From contig JAFDDL010000070.1 of NCBI GenBank assembly GCA_019310865.1, positions 1 to 14,589 of the forward strand: a DNA stretch of 14,589 nucleotides. Direction: 5' to 3'. A program made the position numbers and the translations under genes. This document shows, piece after piece, positions 13,255 to 14,589 of this stretch. The stretch comes from Deltaproteobacteria bacterium (GTDB lineage Bacteria; Desulfobacterota; Desulfobacteria; Desulfobacterales; JAFDDL01). A model generated the notes under the pieces. That model was not told the DNA's origin. It did not search any database and saw only the letters and a list, made by a program, of their open reading frames with translations. Each line of letters begins with the position of its first letter. Within the stretch, counting starts at the first letter, position 1.

Positions 13255-14451
13255 ATGAATGATTTGATCAAACTGGAGGAAACATTCGGTGCCCATAATT
13301 ATAACCCACTGGATGTGGTTCTCAACCGCGGCCAGGGAGTTTGGGTTTGGGACATATCGGGCAACAAGTATCTCGACTGTCTGTCTGCATACTCGGCGGT
13401 TAACCAGGGGCATTGCCATCCTAGGATCGCTGAAGCGATGATCGAGCAGGCACAGAAGCTGACGCTGACTTCCAGGGCCTTTCGAAATGATCAGTTGGGC
13501 TTTTTTTATCAGGAGCTATGCGAGTTGACCCGGTCCCACAAGGTGCTGCCTATGAACAGCGGCGCTGAAGCGGTGGAAACAGCCATTAAAACCGTTCGAA
13601 AATGGGGATATCAAAACAAGGGCGTCCCTGCGGACCAGGCAGAAATCATTGTGTGCAAGAACAATTTCCATGGTCGAACCATCTCAATTGTCAGTTTCAG
13701 TACGGATCCTGTCTCGCGGGCTGACTTCGGGCCGTTTACACCGGGATTCAAGATTATTCCCTTTGGTGAAATTGACAAGCTTGAGGCGGCCATCGGGCCG
13801 AATACGGTTGGCTTTATGGTGGAGCCGATTCAGGGCGAGGCCGGGGTGATCATTCCCCGACAGGGATATCTCAAGGCGGCCAGGGAGCTTTGCCGGCAGA
13901 ACAACATTGTCTTTATTTTGGACGAGATACAAACCGGCCTTGGGCGAACGGGCAAAATGCTGGCAGAGGAGCACGAAGGTATAGAGTCCGACTTGACGCT
14001 CATCGGAAAAGCCCTTTCGGGTGGATTTTATCCGGTTTCCGCAATGCTTTCCAACTGCGAAGTGATGAATGTCCTGAATCCTGGGGAGCATGGCAGCACC
14101 TTTGGTGGCAATCCGATGGCCTGCGCGGTCTCCCGTATGGCCTTGAAGGTGCTGGTGGAAGAGGGGATGATCGAAAATGCTGCAGAAATGGGCAACTATT
14201 TCCTGGCAGGTCTTCAACAGGTTAAAACCGATCGCGTCAAGGAGATTCGGGGAAGGGGGTTGATGATCGGGTTGGAACTTCATTCCGAGGCCGGGCACGC
14301 GCGGCAGTATTGCCAAAGGCTGTTGGAAAAGGGTCTGCTGTGCAAGGAGACGCATGAGCACACCATTCGGTTTTCTCCCCCACTGGTGATTGACCGGGAA
14401 ACGGTGGACTGGGCCCTCGAGCGAATCGAATCTGTCCTGAAGGGCAGGTGA
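13255..14451 (+). CDS. rocD: ornithine aminotransferase (ornithine-oxo-acid transaminase)
   Basis: This 398-residue PLP-dependent class-III aminotransferase is expected to convert L-ornithine and a 2-oxo acid to glutamate-5-semialdehyde and an amino acid, feeding proline or glutamate metabolism. The protein has [12 protein letters not shown] at 12-23, matching the OAT N-terminal signature, with Tyr16 at the position of human OAT Tyr55. It also shows [14 protein letters not shown] (Tyr46, human Tyr85) and [17 protein letters not shown] with Arg141 (human Arg180), residues that favour ornithine over acetylornithine or GABA. The cofactor site is [12 protein letters not shown] (Asp223) and the Schiff-base lysine is Lys252 in [14 protein letters not shown] seven bases before ATG 13255 supports the start. 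It is divergent from the LysR gene. Acetylornithine or GABA aminotransferase is the main alternative but is less likely. Confidence 0.93.
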   Translation: MNDLIKLEETFGAHNYNPLDVVLNRGQGVWVWDISGNKYLDCLSAYSAVNQGHCHPRIAEAMIEQAQKLTLTSRAFRNDQLGFFYQELCELTRSHKVLPMNSGAEAVETAIKTVRKWGYQNKGVPADQAEIIVCKNNFHGRTISIVSFSTDPVSRADFGPFTPGFKIIPFGEIDKLEAAIGPNTVGFMVEPIQGEAGVIIPRQGYLKAARELCRQNNIVFILDEIQTGLGRTGKMLAEEHEGIESDLTLIGKALSGGFYPVSAMLSNCEVMNVLNPGEHGSTFGGNPMACAVSRMALKVLVEEGMIENAAEMGNYFLAGLQQVKTDRVKEIRGRGLMIGLELHSEAGHARQYCQRLLEKGLLCKETHEHTIRFSPPLVIDRETVDWALERIESVLKGR

Positions 14452-14589
14452 TAAAGAAGTGGTTTTGAAACCACTTCCAACACGGGTGACCACACGAACG
14501 TTTTTGGCATCAGCCTTTAACCTCCCCCTCCCTTTTTTCCATTCGAATATCCCAAGTTGACAACACAAGACACATGCATTAATTGAATC
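14452..14589. other. non-coding tail of the window with an inverted repeat after rocD
   Basis: GAAGTGGTTT (14456-14465) and AAACCACTTC (14468-14477) form a perfect 10-bp inverted repeat five bases after the rocD stop. No T-run follows on the plus strand. It may still stop or protect the rocD message. A TTGACA at 14557-14562 has no good -10 box 16-18 bp downstream. I see no gene in the remaining bases. Confidence 0.5.

Noticed and set aside
13684..14568. 294-codon minus-strand frame opposite rocD
   Set aside because: rocD has complete aminotransferase motifs in the forward frame, and the reverse translation has no recognisable domain.
14557..14589. Promoter at the right edge (TTGACA with downstream TAATTG)
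   Set aside because: Only the -35 box is good; the 17-bp-spaced hexamer matches the -10 box poorly and no gene is visible before the window ends.

Overview
The window reads as chromosome from an anaerobic, sulfate-reducing member of the Desulfobacterota. The lineage call is inference. It rests on a complete hmc operon for the 16-haem high-molecular-weight cytochrome c transmembrane complex, found mainly in sulfate reducers, and on the neighbouring Rrf2 and DUF2284 families. A Desulfobacterales-like host fits better than Desulfovibrio because the Rrf2 gene lies upstream of hmcA. In D. vulgaris, rrf1 and rrf2 lie downstream of the operon.

Layout. Bases 58-1992 (+) encode a soluble PAS-PAS hybrid histidine kinase with a C-terminal receiver. 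It overlaps tail to tail with a DUF2284 cysteine-rich protein (1963-2526, -). A non-coding stretch of about 310 bp with two small hairpins follows. It leads into a small multi-pass membrane protein (2837-3400, +), which faces an HD-domain phosphohydrolase-like gene (3411-4166, -) and a small exported protein (4217-4714, -). The 263-bp divergent region 4715-4977 is rich in symmetry. It holds a candidate promoter for the leftward genes, a 33-bp dyad, a 14-bp perfect palindrome, and a strong sigma70-type promoter overlapped by two mirror-image IscR-type operator-like sites.

Core. An Rrf2-family regulator with three cysteines (4978-5412) is followed after 47 bp by hmcA (16 CxxCH haem sites, exported), hmcB (Tat signal, four 4Fe-4S motifs, one membrane anchor, long charged tail), hmcC (NrfD-type membrane protein), hmcD (43-residue membrane peptide), hmcE (NarI-like b-type membrane subunit) and hmcF (HdrD-like cytoplasmic iron-sulfur protein). 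A GC-rich hairpin after hmcF probably ends the transcript. By homology, the complex carries electrons between the periplasmic cytochrome c/hydrogenase pool and the cytoplasm, through HmcB/C/D/E to HmcF. Two features interrupt the standard operon: a ~142-bp near-palindromic, MITE-like element between hmcD and hmcE, and a perfect 33-bp in-frame tandem duplication in hmcF.

Right end. A LysR-family regulator (12149-13066, -) is divergent from an ornithine aminotransferase gene (rocD, 13255-14451, +). The 188 bp between them carries nested inverted repeats, so the LysR protein may control rocD. The last ~140 bp hold an inverted repeat and no supported gene.

I see no CRISPR array, no rRNA or tRNA, no transposase and no clear new defence or metabolic system. 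The most interesting points are the operator architecture, the element inside the operon, the hmcF duplication, and the extra linker and tail regions of HmcA and HmcB.
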